Of a stretch of DNA of 64,000 nucleotides, positions 52,967 through 61,651 are shown piece after piece (the stretch's first letter is position 1; each line of letters opens with the position of its first letter). Source of the stretch: Cognatishimia coralii (GTDB lineage Bacteria > Pseudomonadota > Alphaproteobacteria > Rhodobacterales > Rhodobacteraceae); NCBI RefSeq assembly GCF_037478305.1, contig NZ_JBBGAZ010000001.1, positions 558,001 to 622,000 on the forward strand, given 5' to 3'. The notes below the pieces were generated by a model. It was not told the DNA's origin, did not search any database, and saw nothing but the letters and a program-made list of their open reading frames with translations. A program made the translations under genes and the position numbers.

Positions 52967-54301
52967 TTACAGGTAATCCGCCCGCGCCAAGCCGTATTTC
53001 GCCATCTTTTCGTTCAACGTCCGGCGCGGCAGGCAAAGCTCTTCCATGACAGAGGCGATCGAGCCGCGATGACGCCGCATGGTGTTGTCGATCAACATGC
53101 GTTCAAAGGCCTCGACATATTCCTTCAACGGTTTGCCCTCGGTGGTCATCACCGGCTGCATTTCCTCGTGGTCGTTCATCAACAGAGAGGCAATAGTGCC
53201 CCCTCCCCGACGCGATTGCAGCACCGCGCGTTCCGCCAGATTGATCAGTTGGCGCACATTGCCGGGCCAAGGCGCTTGCAACAGTTGCGCGGCCTCTTGT
53301 GCGGATACTTTCGGCGTCTCACAGCCGTATTCTTCGGCAAATTGCTCGGACTGGCGTGTGAAGAGCGTCAGGATATCTTCGCCCCGCTGCCTAAGTGGAG
53401 GCACCGTGATCCGCAGAGCCGCCAACCGATAGAAAAGATCCCGACGAAGCGCGTCCTCACAGGTGCGGTTTTGCTCCTGTAGGTTGCAGATCGCAATGAT
53501 CCGCGTCTCCGCCGGGGTCCCCTGCTCGTTGATCGCGCTCAGTAAGCGCGCCTGCAGCGTGTCCGACAGCGCTTCGATATCTTCCAAAACCAGCGTCCCG
53601 CCCCGCGCTTCCTCGATCGCGGGCAGTTGGCTATCCTCAGGCAACATAGGTCCAAAAAGGCGTTTGGTCAGCGCGTCTTCTTCCAGCGCGGAACAGCTCA
53701 CCAAAACGAATTTCTTACCGGCGCGCGACCCAACCGCATGCAACGCATGCGCCACCAGCGTTTTACCCGTGCCGGTCTCGCCATCAATCAGCACATGCCC
53801 ATCAGCCTGACCCAGATCGAGGATATCTTCCTTAAGCCGTGTCATCACTGGCGAGGAGCCAACGAGCTTTTTGATCAGTTGCGCGCCGTCAGAGAGTTCC
53901 TTGCGCAAGGCACGGTTGTCCAGCACCAGCCGCCGGGCATTCGACGCCTTTTTCGCAAGCTGGCTCATACGATCCGGATTGAAGGGCTTTTCCAGAAAAT
54001 CAAACGCGCCCACGCGCATCGCTTCAACCGCCATAGGCACATCGCCATGCCCCGTGATCATAATCACTGGCAAAGCACTGTCCGACCCCATCAGCTTTTT
54101 CAGGAACTGCATGCCGTCCATACCCGGCATCTTGATGTCAGAAATCACAATCCCTGGATATTCCGGCCCCAGCGTTTTCAGCGCGTCCTCGGCACTCGCA
54201 AAGGTCTCGGTGTCATAGCCCGACAGCGCCAACCATTGGCTGATGGACTGACGCATATCCCGTTCGTCATCCACAATCGCGATCTTCATTGCCTGAGCCA
54301 T
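52967..54301 (-). CDS. dctD: DctD-like response regulator lacking the GAFTGA loop
   Basis: A 444-residue regulator: receiver (Asp55 in IVISDIKMPG), AAA+ domain (Walker A GETGTGKT at 174-181; Walker B region TLVLEDIE), arginine finger region RRDLFYRL, and a Fis-type helix-turn-helix at the C-terminus (RGSIASVMEELCLPRRTLNEK). The sigma-54-contacting GAFTGA loop, expected after LFG (215-217), is replaced by PMLPEDSQLP. It probably does not open sigma-54 promoters in the usual way. The dctB kinase is 13 bp upstream. Control of C4-dicarboxylate uptake is inferred; no dctPQM genes are near. Confidence 0.88.
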   Translation of the reverse strand: MAQAMKIAIVDDERDMRQSISQWLALSGYDTETFASAEDALKTLGPEYPGIVISDIKMPGMDGMQFLKKLMGSDSALPVIMITGHGDVPMAVEAMRVGAFDFLEKPFNPDRMSQLAKKASNARRLVLDNRALRKELSDGAQLIKKLVGSSPVMTRLKEDILDLGQADGHVLIDGETGTGKTLVAHALHAVGSRAGKKFVLVSCSALEEDALTKRLFGPMLPEDSQLPAIEEARGGTLVLEDIEALSDTLQARLLSAINEQGTPAETRIIAICNLQEQNRTCEDALRRDLFYRLAALRITVPPLRQRGEDILTLFTRQSEQFAEEYGCETPKVSAQEAAQLLQAPWPGNVRQLINLAERAVLQSRRGGGTIASLLMNDHEEMQPVMTTEGKPLKEYVEAFERMLIDNTMRRHRGSIASVMEELCLPRRTLNEKMAKYGLARADYL

Positions 54302-54314
54302 ATTTCGTCTAAGC

Positions 54315-56078
54315 CTATTCTGCTGCTTCGATGTCTTGGTTTAAGATAGGGATCTGCATTTCAAATACAGCCCCCCCGTCTTGGCCGTTTCTTGCCATCA
54401 ACCGTCCCCCAAGGTCGTTCACGATGCCCGAGGAAATGGCAAGACCCAGCCCAACACCGTCACCGGGCTTCTTGGTGGTGTAGAAGGGTTCAAACAGATC
54501 GTTGAGGTTCTCAATTCCCGGCCCGTTGTCGCGCACCATGAGGCTCGCGGTTTCACCCTTGGCCAGGATCACCTCGATCTCGGGATCATCGCTGGATTGG
54601 GTCGCGTCCAGAGCATTCCTCAAAAGGTTGATCATCACCTGCTCAATCCGCATCCGATCCCCCAGCACATTGACCGGCTCATCAGGCAGCACACGGCGAA
54701 TTTTTATTTGTCTTTGGCGCAGTTGCGGCTCCATCAGGGCCAGCGCAGAAGCCAGTGCTTCGCCCAATTCCACTGGGGTAAACTCGTCGCCAGCCTTGCG
54801 CGCATAGCTCTTGAGCTGCTTAGTGATTGCCCCCATGCGTTCGATCAAATCATCGATGCGTTTGAAACTGGACAGCGCCTCTTCGGGGCGGTTCCGATTA
54901 ACCAACAATCGCGCCCCCGCCAGATAGGTTTTCATCGCCGCCAATGGCTGGTTCAACTCGTGCGATACGGCCGCTGACATCTCGCCCAAGGCGGCCAGTT
55001 TCGAGCTCTGCGCCAGCGATTGTTCGGCCACTTCAAGGCTCTGTTGCATGCGTTCACGCTCGGCGATTTCCCGCTGCAGGCGGTGGTTCAATGCGCGAAG
55101 GCTCGCCGATTCACGCTGGAACAGGGCGACTTTCTGAAACGAGCGCCGGCTCAGCAAATAGAAGGCCGCCGCCATCAGGATCGCGAATCCCATGATCTCA
55201 AGCGCCAGAACGCCGTTAACCCGCTCGCGCACGCCGGCATAGGTGGTGAAGCTGGCAATCTGCCAGCCGCGGAATGGAATGCGCGCGTCCTTGCGCAACA
55301 CGGCCTCACCCTGAACGTAAGCGTCCGCAGGCAAAGCCGTCCAATCCGAGGTTGCCTGAATGGCGCGCTGAATCGCGCCTTGTGGCGGCTGACGCTGCAA
55401 CGCCGCCTCTTCCGTCAAACCGCGCCAGCGCGGCTCGGTTGCCAGCAAGATCGTGCCTTCGGAATCTGTGACCAAAACCGCATCCGAAATCCCCGCCCAA
55501 GCGCGCTCGAATTTCTGCAGATCGACCTCAACGACGATGACGCCAAGCACCGCATTCTGCATCTCGACGCGCCGTGAATAGGCAAAATAATAGCCAGCCG
55601 CCTCGCGAGGCTCGACTGTAAACACCGTCACATTGCTGCGCATCGCGTCCACATAGGTCTGCGTCGGCTTGAGGTTCTCGCCCAGCCGATTGCGATCCGT
55701 GGCTGCCACGATCCGCCCATCCGCATCCAGCATCAGCAAAGACGCGGCCCCAATCTCCTCGACAAAGGAAATCAGCCGCGCGGTGGTCTGGGAATAGTCA
55801 TCACCCTGTAGTGCCGAAATCAACGCCGGATCGCGCGCCAGCAACTGAGGCACAATGGCGCTGCGGCGCAACTCGGCCAAAAGGTTGCCCGAATAAAGCG
55901 CCAGCCGCACCTCAGCGCGGTTGCGTGTGGTTTCCGTAAAACGGTCCGTAAGATAGGCGTTTGTCACCCAAATGGTCGTAATCGCCACAGTCGCTAGGGC
56001 CAAAAGCAAAACACGCACACGCCAACTCAGCGTGCGCATGCCGCGCATTTTACCCAAGGCTGTCTCACTCCCGCTCAT
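54315..56078 (-). CDS. dctB: DctB-like sensor histidine kinase
   Basis: A 587-residue membrane kinase with two transmembrane helices (about residues 16-36 and 285-305) enclosing a periplasmic double-PAS/Cache domain. The coiled-coil linker is followed by the H-box KLAALGEMSAAVSHELNQPL, N-box IEQVMINLLRNALDA and G-boxes VRDNGPGIENL and GVGLGLAISSGIV. This is the DctB layout for sensing C4-dicarboxylates. I take MSGSETALGKM as start; an ATG 36 bases upstream would almost abut the purQ stop. It is followed by dctD. Confidence 0.9.
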   Translation of the reverse strand: MSGSETALGKMRGMRTLSWRVRVLLLALATVAITTIWVTNAYLTDRFTETTRNRAEVRLALYSGNLLAELRRSAIVPQLLARDPALISALQGDDYSQTTARLISFVEEIGAASLLMLDADGRIVAATDRNRLGENLKPTQTYVDAMRSNVTVFTVEPREAAGYYFAYSRRVEMQNAVLGVIVVEVDLQKFERAWAGISDAVLVTDSEGTILLATEPRWRGLTEEAALQRQPPQGAIQRAIQATSDWTALPADAYVQGEAVLRKDARIPFRGWQIASFTTYAGVRERVNGVLALEIMGFAILMAAAFYLLSRRSFQKVALFQRESASLRALNHRLQREIAERERMQQSLEVAEQSLAQSSKLAALGEMSAAVSHELNQPLAAMKTYLAGARLLVNRNRPEEALSSFKRIDDLIERMGAITKQLKSYARKAGDEFTPVELGEALASALALMEPQLRQRQIKIRRVLPDEPVNVLGDRMRIEQVMINLLRNALDATQSSDDPEIEVILAKGETASLMVRDNGPGIENLNDLFEPFYTTKKPGDGVGLGLAISSGIVNDLGGRLMARNGQDGGAVFEMQIPILNQDIEAAE

Positions 56079-56115
56079 GGCTGCCAAGCTACGCCGCAGC
56101 CACGCCAAGCTCAAG

Positions 56116-56784
56116 TCAAGCAGAGACCACTTGCTCCATCAATGCGCTGAACATTGCCGATCCGTCGGTGCCGCCATGGCCCGCATCTGCGGCACGTTCC
56201 GGGTGCGGCATCATGCCAAGCACGCGTTTATTGGCCGAAAGCACGCCTGCGATATCGGCAACAGAGCCGTTCGGATTGTCGGTATAGGTAAAGGCCACAC
56301 GACCCTCGCCCTGCAGACGCGCCAGCGTTTCATCGTCGGCAAAGTAATTGCCGTCATGGTGCGCGATTGGGATCTGGATCTCGTCGCCCTCGGTATAACC
56401 CGCGGTGAACGCCGTATCAGACGTCTCGACCTTCAGGCCCACCGTGCGGCAGATGTACTTAAGCCCCGCATTGCGACGCAGAGCGCCCGGCAAAAGGCCC
56501 GTCTCGGTCAGGATCTGAAACCCATTACAGACACCGAACACAAAGCCACCGGCCTCAGCATGTTTCACAACCGCCTGACAGATCGGCGAATTCGCGGCAA
56601 TCGCACCGCAGCGCAGATAGTCGCCATAGGAAAACCCGCCCGGCACACCGACAAAATCGAGCCCCTCAGGCAAGGCCGTTTCCTTGTGCCAAACCATCGA
56701 GACATCCGCTCCCGCGCGCTCCAAAGCCACCGCCAGATCGCGGTCACAGTTAGAGCCAGGGAAAACCAGAACCGCCGCTTTCAT
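56116..56784 (-). CDS. purQ: Phosphoribosylformylglycinamidine synthase subunit PurQ
   Basis: A 222-residue class I glutamine amidotransferase supplying ammonia for FGAM formation in purine synthesis. It opens MKAAVLVFPGSNCDRDLAVAL, the nucleophile cysteine is in FVFGVCNGFQILTE, and the catalytic HPE is in VLGMMPHPERAAD. Its ATG overlaps the purS stop by one base (TGATG). The large subunit PurL is not in this window. Confidence 0.97.
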   Translation of the reverse strand: MKAAVLVFPGSNCDRDLAVALERAGADVSMVWHKETALPEGLDFVGVPGGFSYGDYLRCGAIAANSPICQAVVKHAEAGGFVFGVCNGFQILTETGLLPGALRRNAGLKYICRTVGLKVETSDTAFTAGYTEGDEIQIPIAHHDGNYFADDETLARLQGEGRVAFTYTDNPNGSVADIAGVLSANKRVLGMMPHPERAADAGHGGTDGSAMFSALMEQVVSA

Positions 56785-57014
56785 CAGAGGATCTCCACGC
56801 GGTAGCTTTCGATAACCGTGTTCGCCAAGAGCTTTTCACACATCTCGTTGATCGTGTCCTCGGTGCTGCCGTCAGCCAGATCCAGCTCGATGACTTTGCC
56901 CTGACGCACGCCTTCAACGCCATCAAAGCCCAAAGACCCCAGCGCGTGTTTCACGGCCTCACCCTGCGGGTCCAAAACGCCGTTCTTCAGCATCACATAG
57001 ACACGTGCTTTCAT
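56784..57014 (-). CDS. purS: Phosphoribosylformylglycinamidine synthase subunit PurS
   Basis: A 76-residue PurS, which bridges PurL and PurQ in the three-part FGAM synthase. It starts MKARVYVMLKNGVLDPQGEA and has VEGVRQGKVIELDLAD. A longer frame beginning upstream translates the dispersed repeat (MSIFGKMKEL) and is rejected. It is translationally coupled to purQ. Confidence 0.96.
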   Translation of the reverse strand: MKARVYVMLKNGVLDPQGEAVKHALGSLGFDGVEGVRQGKVIELDLADGSTEDTINEMCEKLLANTVIESYRVEIL

Positions 57015-57029
57015 CTTTTTGGTCTCCAG

Positions 57030-57056
57030 CTCTTTCATCTTGCCAAAAATACTCAA
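57030..57056 (-). repeat. Dispersed intergenic repeat, copy 5
   Basis: The minus strand reads TGAGTATTTTTGGCAAGATG followed by AAAGAGC, directly after the hairpin that follows purC and 15 bp before the purS start. Confidence 0.7.
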
Positions 57057-57077
57057 AAGCCCCGGTCTCGCCGGGGC
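57055..57077 (-). terminator. Hairpin between purC and purS
   Basis: GCCCCGG pairs perfectly with CCGGGGC around CGAGA, followed by TTTTGAG on the minus strand, seven bases after the purC stop. It may partly stop transcription before purSQ or stabilise purC mRNA. Confidence 0.7.
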
Positions 57078-57083
57078 CTTCGC

Positions 57084-57842
57084 TTAGTTGATCAGGGTCG
57101 GCTTGCTCACAGGTGCCGATTTCGGCAGCACACCCAAACGGCGCGCGACCTCGGTATAGGCATCGGTCAGATTGCCCAGATCCTGACGGAACACATCCTT
57201 GTCCAGCTTCTGCCCGCTCTCGATATCCCAGAGGCGGCAGCTGTCAGGGCTGATCTCATCGGCCACAACCAGACGCTGGAAGTCGCCCTCATAGACCCGG
57301 CCGATCTCGATTTTAAAATCGATCAGCTTGATGCCAACGCCATACATAACACCCGAGAGGAAATCATTCACCCGCAGAGCGATGCTGACGATGTCGTCCA
57401 TATCTTGCTGGCTCGCCCAGCCAAAGGCCGCGATATATTCTTCGGGCACAAGCGGATCGCCAAGGCTGTCGTCTTTGTAGCTATACTCGACAATAGGTCG
57501 CGGCAGTTGGGTGCCCTCTTCGATCCCCATGCGTTTGGACATGGAGCCAGCCGCAAAATTGCGCACGATCACCTCAAGCGGCACGATCTCGCAAGAGCGC
57601 ACCAGTTGCTCGCGCATGTTCAGACGCTTCAGGAAATGGGTCGGCACGCCGATCTGACCCAGACCCACCATGAAATACTCGCTCAGGCGGTTGTTCAGCA
57701 CGCCTTTGCCGTCAATCACGTCTTTCTTTTCGGCATTAAACGCGGTCGCATCGTCCTTGAAATATTGCACGATGGTGCCTGGCTCTGGGCCTTCATAAAG
57801 AACCTTCGCCTTGCCTTCATAGATCTTCTTGCCACGTGCCAT
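57084..57842 (-). CDS. purC: SAICAR synthetase
   Basis: A 252-residue phosphoribosylaminoimidazole-succinocarboxamide synthase, joining aspartate to CAIR with ATP. It starts MARGKKIYEGKAKVLYEG; IVPLEVIVRNFAAGSMSKR and IKLIDFKIEIGRV and VADEISPDSCRLWD are the diagnostic motifs. A longer frame of 30 residues upstream is not supported. It leads the purC-purS-purQ group, separated from purS by a hairpin. Confidence 0.97.
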   Translation of the reverse strand: MARGKKIYEGKAKVLYEGPEPGTIVQYFKDDATAFNAEKKDVIDGKGVLNNRLSEYFMVGLGQIGVPTHFLKRLNMREQLVRSCEIVPLEVIVRNFAAGSMSKRMGIEEGTQLPRPIVEYSYKDDSLGDPLVPEEYIAAFGWASQQDMDDIVSIALRVNDFLSGVMYGVGIKLIDFKIEIGRVYEGDFQRLVVADEISPDSCRLWDIESGQKLDKDVFRQDLGNLTDAYTEVARRLGVLPKSAPVSKPTLIN

Positions 57843-58012
57843 TGAACGACTTTCCCGGGAATAGAAATGAATATGGGGCGCGCGAGTCCCCAAACTTGCG
57901 GCCCTCTTAAGCCATGGGCGAAAATCTCGCAAGCAGATGCGCCCATCTGTTGCGTGATTGCGTTTTTCGCCTATCTAATAGGCACAGGACAATTTTAACG
58001 AGGAGACCCTGA

Positions 58013-58327
58013 ATGAGCACTTTTGACGATCGCGAAACCGCCTTTGAAGCCAAATTCGCCCATGACGAAGAAATGCAGTTCAAAGCCGAAGCGCGCGCCA
58101 ACAAGCTGCTTGGTCTCTGGGCTGCGGACCTGCTTGGCAAGTCCGGCGATGAGGCTGAGGCCTATGCCAAAACCGTCGTGGTTGCTGATTTCGAAGAGGC
58201 TGGCAATGAGGACGTGATCCGAAAAGTCGCCGGAGATCTGGGCGATAAATCCAGCGCTGACGAAGTGCGCGCCAAGCTCGCCGAGACGCTCAAAGTCGCG
58301 AAAGACCAACTGCTTTCTGAAAGTTAA
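58013..58327 (+). CDS. F1-ATPase inhibitory zeta subunit (DUF1476)
   Basis: A 104-residue DUF1476 protein, known in Paracoccus and other alphaproteobacteria as the zeta subunit that blocks ATP hydrolysis by F1-ATPase. The inhibitory N-terminus MSTFDDRETAFEAKFAHDEE and the following AEARANKLLGLWAADLLG helix match closely. A GAGGAG-type ribosome binding site precedes ATG. It is monocistronic with its own terminator and divergent to purC. Its presence supports an alphaproteobacterial origin. Confidence 0.94.
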   Translation: MSTFDDRETAFEAKFAHDEEMQFKAEARANKLLGLWAADLLGKSGDEAEAYAKTVVVADFEEAGNEDVIRKVAGDLGDKSSADEVRAKLAETLKVAKDQLLSES

Positions 58328-58357
58328 TGGGTTAACCCACTCGCCCAAAAGGTTAAC

Positions 58358-58387
58358 AACCCCGCCTGTTTTCCAGGCGGGGTTTTT
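58358..58387 (+). terminator. Terminator after the zeta subunit gene
   Basis: AACCCCGCCTG pairs with CAGGCGGGGTT around TTTTC, followed by TTTCAC. Confidence 0.92.
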
Positions 58388-58608
58388 CACATCAATGATC
58401 CCAGATGCGTTTATAGCCGCCGTTTGCGCCATATAAACAAGGCCCTTCGGTACTGAAAAACACCGAAATCGTCACACCTCAACCGCGGGGTGAACACATT
58501 CTGACCACTTTCTCCGCGTTAATTCTGGTTAAGGCGCAGAAGCGCTAGGCAACCAAAAATAAAATTCGGTCCGGTCAACGGACACGAGCTAAGGCGAAGG
58601 GTCAGAAG

Positions 58609-60471
58609 ATGAAACAGGCGATGAAAAACGCCCCTAAGTTTGCGCGGCACATTGTGCCACTGGGCATCGGCGCAGCGTGCCTCTGGGCACTGAACAATCA
58701 ACTCAGCGATATTGACTTCGGCACGCTTTGGGCGGCCTTGAAATCTGTGAGCCTCTGGCAATGGGCGCTTGCGATGGTCTTTACCGCGATCAGCTTTTTC
58801 GCCATTGCGCGCTATGACGTTGTCGCGCATCGGCATTTCCAAACAGGTATCTCCGGCCGTCGCGCCACCATCACAGGCGGTTCCGCCGTGGCCTTGGGTC
58901 AGACGCTGGGCATGGGCGCAGTTGTTGGCGGCTTCGTGCGCTGGCGCATGCTGTCAGGCCTTGGCGTTGTCAAAGCCGCCAAGATCACAGCCTTTGTCAC
59001 CCTCTGCTTTATGTCTGCATGGGCGATCGTAACCTCTGCAGCCATCGTGGTTGCGCCAATGGCAGACATTCCCCTGTCCGTTCCAATGTGCGCGCTGATG
59101 CTGGCTGCAGGCCTCATGGCGCTGTCCTTCTTCAAGCCAAGCATCCGCGTCAAAGGCAAACGCGTAGAGCTGCCGACCGTGAAAGCCATGGTCGCAATGC
59201 TGGTGCTGTGCCTGATCGACACGCTTTTCGCGGCCGCAACCCTGTGGGTTCTGCTGCCTGCGGGCGTCATTGATCTGACCGTGGCGCAGCTTTTCCCGAT
59301 CTATATGCTGGCTCTGGGCGCGGCCCTCTTGTCCGGCACTCCGGGCGGTGTTGGCCCGTTTGAACTCACTCTGCTGGCTCTTCTGCCATTCGCACCAGAA
59401 GCCGAGCTGATGGCAGCGGTTCTGGCCTTCCGTGTGGTCTACTACGCAATCCCAGCGGTTGTTGCAGGTGTCACCCTGCTGCGTCCAATGGCAATGGGCA
59501 CCGAGGCCTTTGACCGTGAAGTCTCTTGCCTCGACACAACCCTGACCAAAGACACAGCACGTGCAGAACTGGGTGTTGTCCGTCAAAACGGCGGCGCGAT
59601 TGTCAGCCTGAAAAGCGGCACCTGCGGTGTTGTGCGCACAGGTCAAACCCTGACCTCGATCTTTGATCCGGTCCACAACGGCGAAGATTTCGCGAAACAT
59701 CTGCGTGCCTTTGCTCGCGAACAGAACCGCATCGTGTGCAAATACAAAATCACCGCACCGCACGCGATCAAAGCCCGCAAATCTGGCTGGGCCGTGCTGC
59801 GTGTCTCTGACGAAGCGATGGTGGATCCAGCCGGTCACACGATGGAAGGCTCTGCCTATCGTCAATTGCGTCGCAAGCTGAAGAAGGCTGAAAAAGAGGG
59901 TGTTCAGGTTGTTGAACAATCCACAGGCCTGCCTTTCGCCGAGATGAAGCGCGTCTCTGAAGCATGGGAATCCCGCAACGGCGGCGCCAAGGGCCTGTCC
60001 ATGGGTCAATTCGAAGAAGACTATATACAGCGTCAGCGCACCTTCCTGGCTTGGAAAGAAGACGAGCTGGTTGGCTTTGTCACCTTCCACACCACGGGCC
60101 ACGAATGGGCTCTGGACCTGATGCGCATCGCACCGGGTGCACCAGATGGCACAATGCATTTGATGGTGAATGAGGCGATACTAATGGCCCGCGAAGAAGA
60201 GGTTCCCAACGTCTCCCTCGCCGCGGCCCCTGTCCTGCCAAAGGACAACACCTCTATCGAAGGTCGTCTGCGCACGAAATACTTCGAGAAAGCCGGTGGC
60301 AAAGGTCTGCGTCAGTTCAAAGACTGCTTCAACCCAACATGGCAGCCGCTTTATATGGCAGCCCCGGGTCCAGCCCAGCTGGTGATCGCAGCGTTCGACC
60401 TGATCCGCTCGATCAAAAACGCAAAACCTGTGGCCAAACCTCGTGTTCAGGCCTTGCGTGTAGCTGCTTGA
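58609..60471 (+). CDS. MprF/LpiA-like phosphatidylglycerol aminoacyltransferase-flippase
   Basis: A 620-residue protein. The N-terminal half has about eight membrane helices of the flippase domain, with GQTLGMGAVVGGFVRWRML and LLSGTPGGVGPFELTLLALLP typical of the family. The C-terminal half (about 330-600) is the DUF2156 GNAT-like aminoacyltransferase domain, including SAYRQLRRKLKKAEKEGV and FEEDYIQRQRTFLAW. Homologues attach lysine from Lys-tRNA to phosphatidylglycerol, changing surface charge and antimicrobial-peptide resistance; the amino acid used here is unproven. It is shorter than Gram-positive MprF, like rhizobial LpiA. Confidence 0.87.
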   Translation: MKQAMKNAPKFARHIVPLGIGAACLWALNNQLSDIDFGTLWAALKSVSLWQWALAMVFTAISFFAIARYDVVAHRHFQTGISGRRATITGGSAVALGQTLGMGAVVGGFVRWRMLSGLGVVKAAKITAFVTLCFMSAWAIVTSAAIVVAPMADIPLSVPMCALMLAAGLMALSFFKPSIRVKGKRVELPTVKAMVAMLVLCLIDTLFAAATLWVLLPAGVIDLTVAQLFPIYMLALGAALLSGTPGGVGPFELTLLALLPFAPEAELMAAVLAFRVVYYAIPAVVAGVTLLRPMAMGTEAFDREVSCLDTTLTKDTARAELGVVRQNGGAIVSLKSGTCGVVRTGQTLTSIFDPVHNGEDFAKHLRAFAREQNRIVCKYKITAPHAIKARKSGWAVLRVSDEAMVDPAGHTMEGSAYRQLRRKLKKAEKEGVQVVEQSTGLPFAEMKRVSEAWESRNGGAKGLSMGQFEEDYIQRQRTFLAWKEDELVGFVTFHTTGHEWALDLMRIAPGAPDGTMHLMVNEAILMAREEEVPNVSLAAAPVLPKDNTSIEGRLRTKYFEKAGGKGLRQFKDCFNPTWQPLYMAAPGPAQLVIAAFDLIRSIKNAKPVAKPRVQALRVAA

Positions 60472-60477
60472 TTTGAC

Positions 60478-60519
60478 AGCGTTTCGATCCCCTTCCTTCG
60501 CCTAAAATCGAAACGCTTT
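60478..60519 (+). terminator. Stem-loop after the MprF-like gene
   Basis: AGCGTTTCGAT pairs perfectly over 11 bp with ATCGAAACGCT around an 18-nt loop, followed by TTC. The short T tail makes termination plausible but not certain. Confidence 0.6.
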
Positions 60520-60545
60520 CATAATCATATTGAAGAAAATGAAAT

Positions 60546-60581
60546 TGCCGCTTCTGACGCCCTATGGCATCAGGAGCGGTA
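60546..60581 (+). promoter_or_regulatory. Strong hairpin in the leader of the homocysteine methyltransferase gene
   Basis: CCGCTTCTGACGCC pairs with GGCATCAGGAGCGG around a 4-nt loop CTAT, with a single A-C mismatch, extendable by one or two pairs. The ribosome binding site AAGGA starts 11 nt after the hairpin. A T-rich stretch lies between, so it could be an attenuator or a cis-acting RNA element. It does not match a riboswitch class I know. Confidence 0.5.
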
Positions 60582-60604
60582 CATCTTTTTCAAGGACTCA
60601 TCTG

Positions 60605-61651
60605 ATGACTAATGCCCTCTCTAAACTCCTAGAGACCCGCGACTGGCTTTTGACCGACGGCGCGACTGGCACGAACCTGTTTAACATGGGTTTGACCTCT
60701 GGCGACGCGCCAGAGATTTGGAACGATGAAAAGCCTGAAAACATTAAGAAACTCTATAAGCTGGCAGTGGACGCGGGGTCAGATATCTTTCTGACCAATT
60801 CCTTTGGCGGCAATGCGTCCCGCCTCAAGCTGCATGATTCAGCCCACCGCGTACGCGAGTTGAACCGCAAGGCAGCCGAAATCGGCCGCGAGGTAGCAGA
60901 TAGCGCGGGCCGCCCAGTGATCGTTGCGGGATCTGTCGGGCCAACTGGCGACATCATGGAACCGGTCGGAGAGTTGACCCATGCCAATGCGGTCGAAATG
61001 TTCCACGAGCAAGCCGAGGGCCTAAAAGAAGGCGGCGCGGATATTTTGTGGGTCGAAACCATTTCTGCCCCCGAGGAATTCAAAGCCGCCGCCGAAGCTT
61101 TCGCACTGGCTGACATGCCATGGTGTGGCACCATGAGTTTTGACACCGCAGGTCGCACCATGATGGGCGTGACCTCTACCGACTTGGTAAACCTTGTCGA
61201 AGGCCTGCCAAATGCGCCGGTGGCCTTTGGGGCCAACTGCGGCACAGGCTCGCCTGACATGCTCCGCACGGTTCTCGGCTGTACAGCGCAGGGGTCCGAT
61301 CGTCCAGTGATTGCCAAGGGCAACGCAGGAATTCCACGCTATAGCGACGGTGAGATCATCTATGACGGCACGCCCGAATTGATGGCGCGCTATGCCGAAA
61401 TGGCGCTGGACGCAGGCGCGCGGATCATTGGCGGCTGCTGTGGCACAATGCCAGAACACCTGACGGCGATGCGCAACGCCTTGGAAAACTATGAAAAATC
61501 AGCGCGCCCGACGCTTGAGCTGATCGTCGACAAAATCGGTCCGTTCTCCTCCGAAAGCGATGGTACTGAGCAGAAAAGCTGCTGTGCAGACGGCACCTGC
61601 GGGGCTTCTGATAGCAGTGGCCGCCGGTCCCGCCGCCGTCGCCGCGCTTAA
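60605..61651 (+). CDS. bmt: Homocysteine S-methyltransferase (homocysteine-binding module of split MetH; BHMT-like)
   Basis: A 348-residue zinc-dependent TIM-barrel enzyme of the homocysteine methyltransferase family. WLLTDGATGTNLF begins the barrel. The zinc cysteines are in FGANCGTGSP and RIIGGCCGTMPEH, and SVGPTGDIMEP and GNAGIPRYSDGE follow. Often annotated as betaine-homocysteine methyltransferase, it matches the first MetH module in size. Context with a free corrinoid protein favours methyl-cobalamin as donor; betaine remains possible. The tail has a CCADGTC cluster and ends GRRSRRRRRA. AAGGA precedes the ATG; an upstream in-frame ATG at 60530 would read through the leader hairpin. Confidence 0.9.
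   Translation: MTNALSKLLETRDWLLTDGATGTNLFNMGLTSGDAPEIWNDEKPENIKKLYKLAVDAGSDIFLTNSFGGNASRLKLHDSAHRVRELNRKAAEIGREVADSAGRPVIVAGSVGPTGDIMEPVGELTHANAVEMFHEQAEGLKEGGADILWVETISAPEEFKAAAEAFALADMPWCGTMSFDTAGRTMMGVTSTDLVNLVEGLPNAPVAFGANCGTGSPDMLRTVLGCTAQGSDRPVIAKGNAGIPRYSDGEIIYDGTPELMARYAEMALDAGARIIGGCCGTMPEHLTAMRNALENYEKSARPTLELIVDKIGPFSSESDGTEQKSCCADGTCGASDSSGRRSRRRRRA

Noticed and set aside
57015..57056. Extended purS start
   Set aside because: The extra residues are a translation of the dispersed repeat; PurS proteins start at MKARVYV.
58513..58530. TTAA-N6-TTAA near the MprF-like gene as a CtrA site
   Set aside because: The spacing is 6 instead of 7 and the match is short; not enough for a CtrA call.
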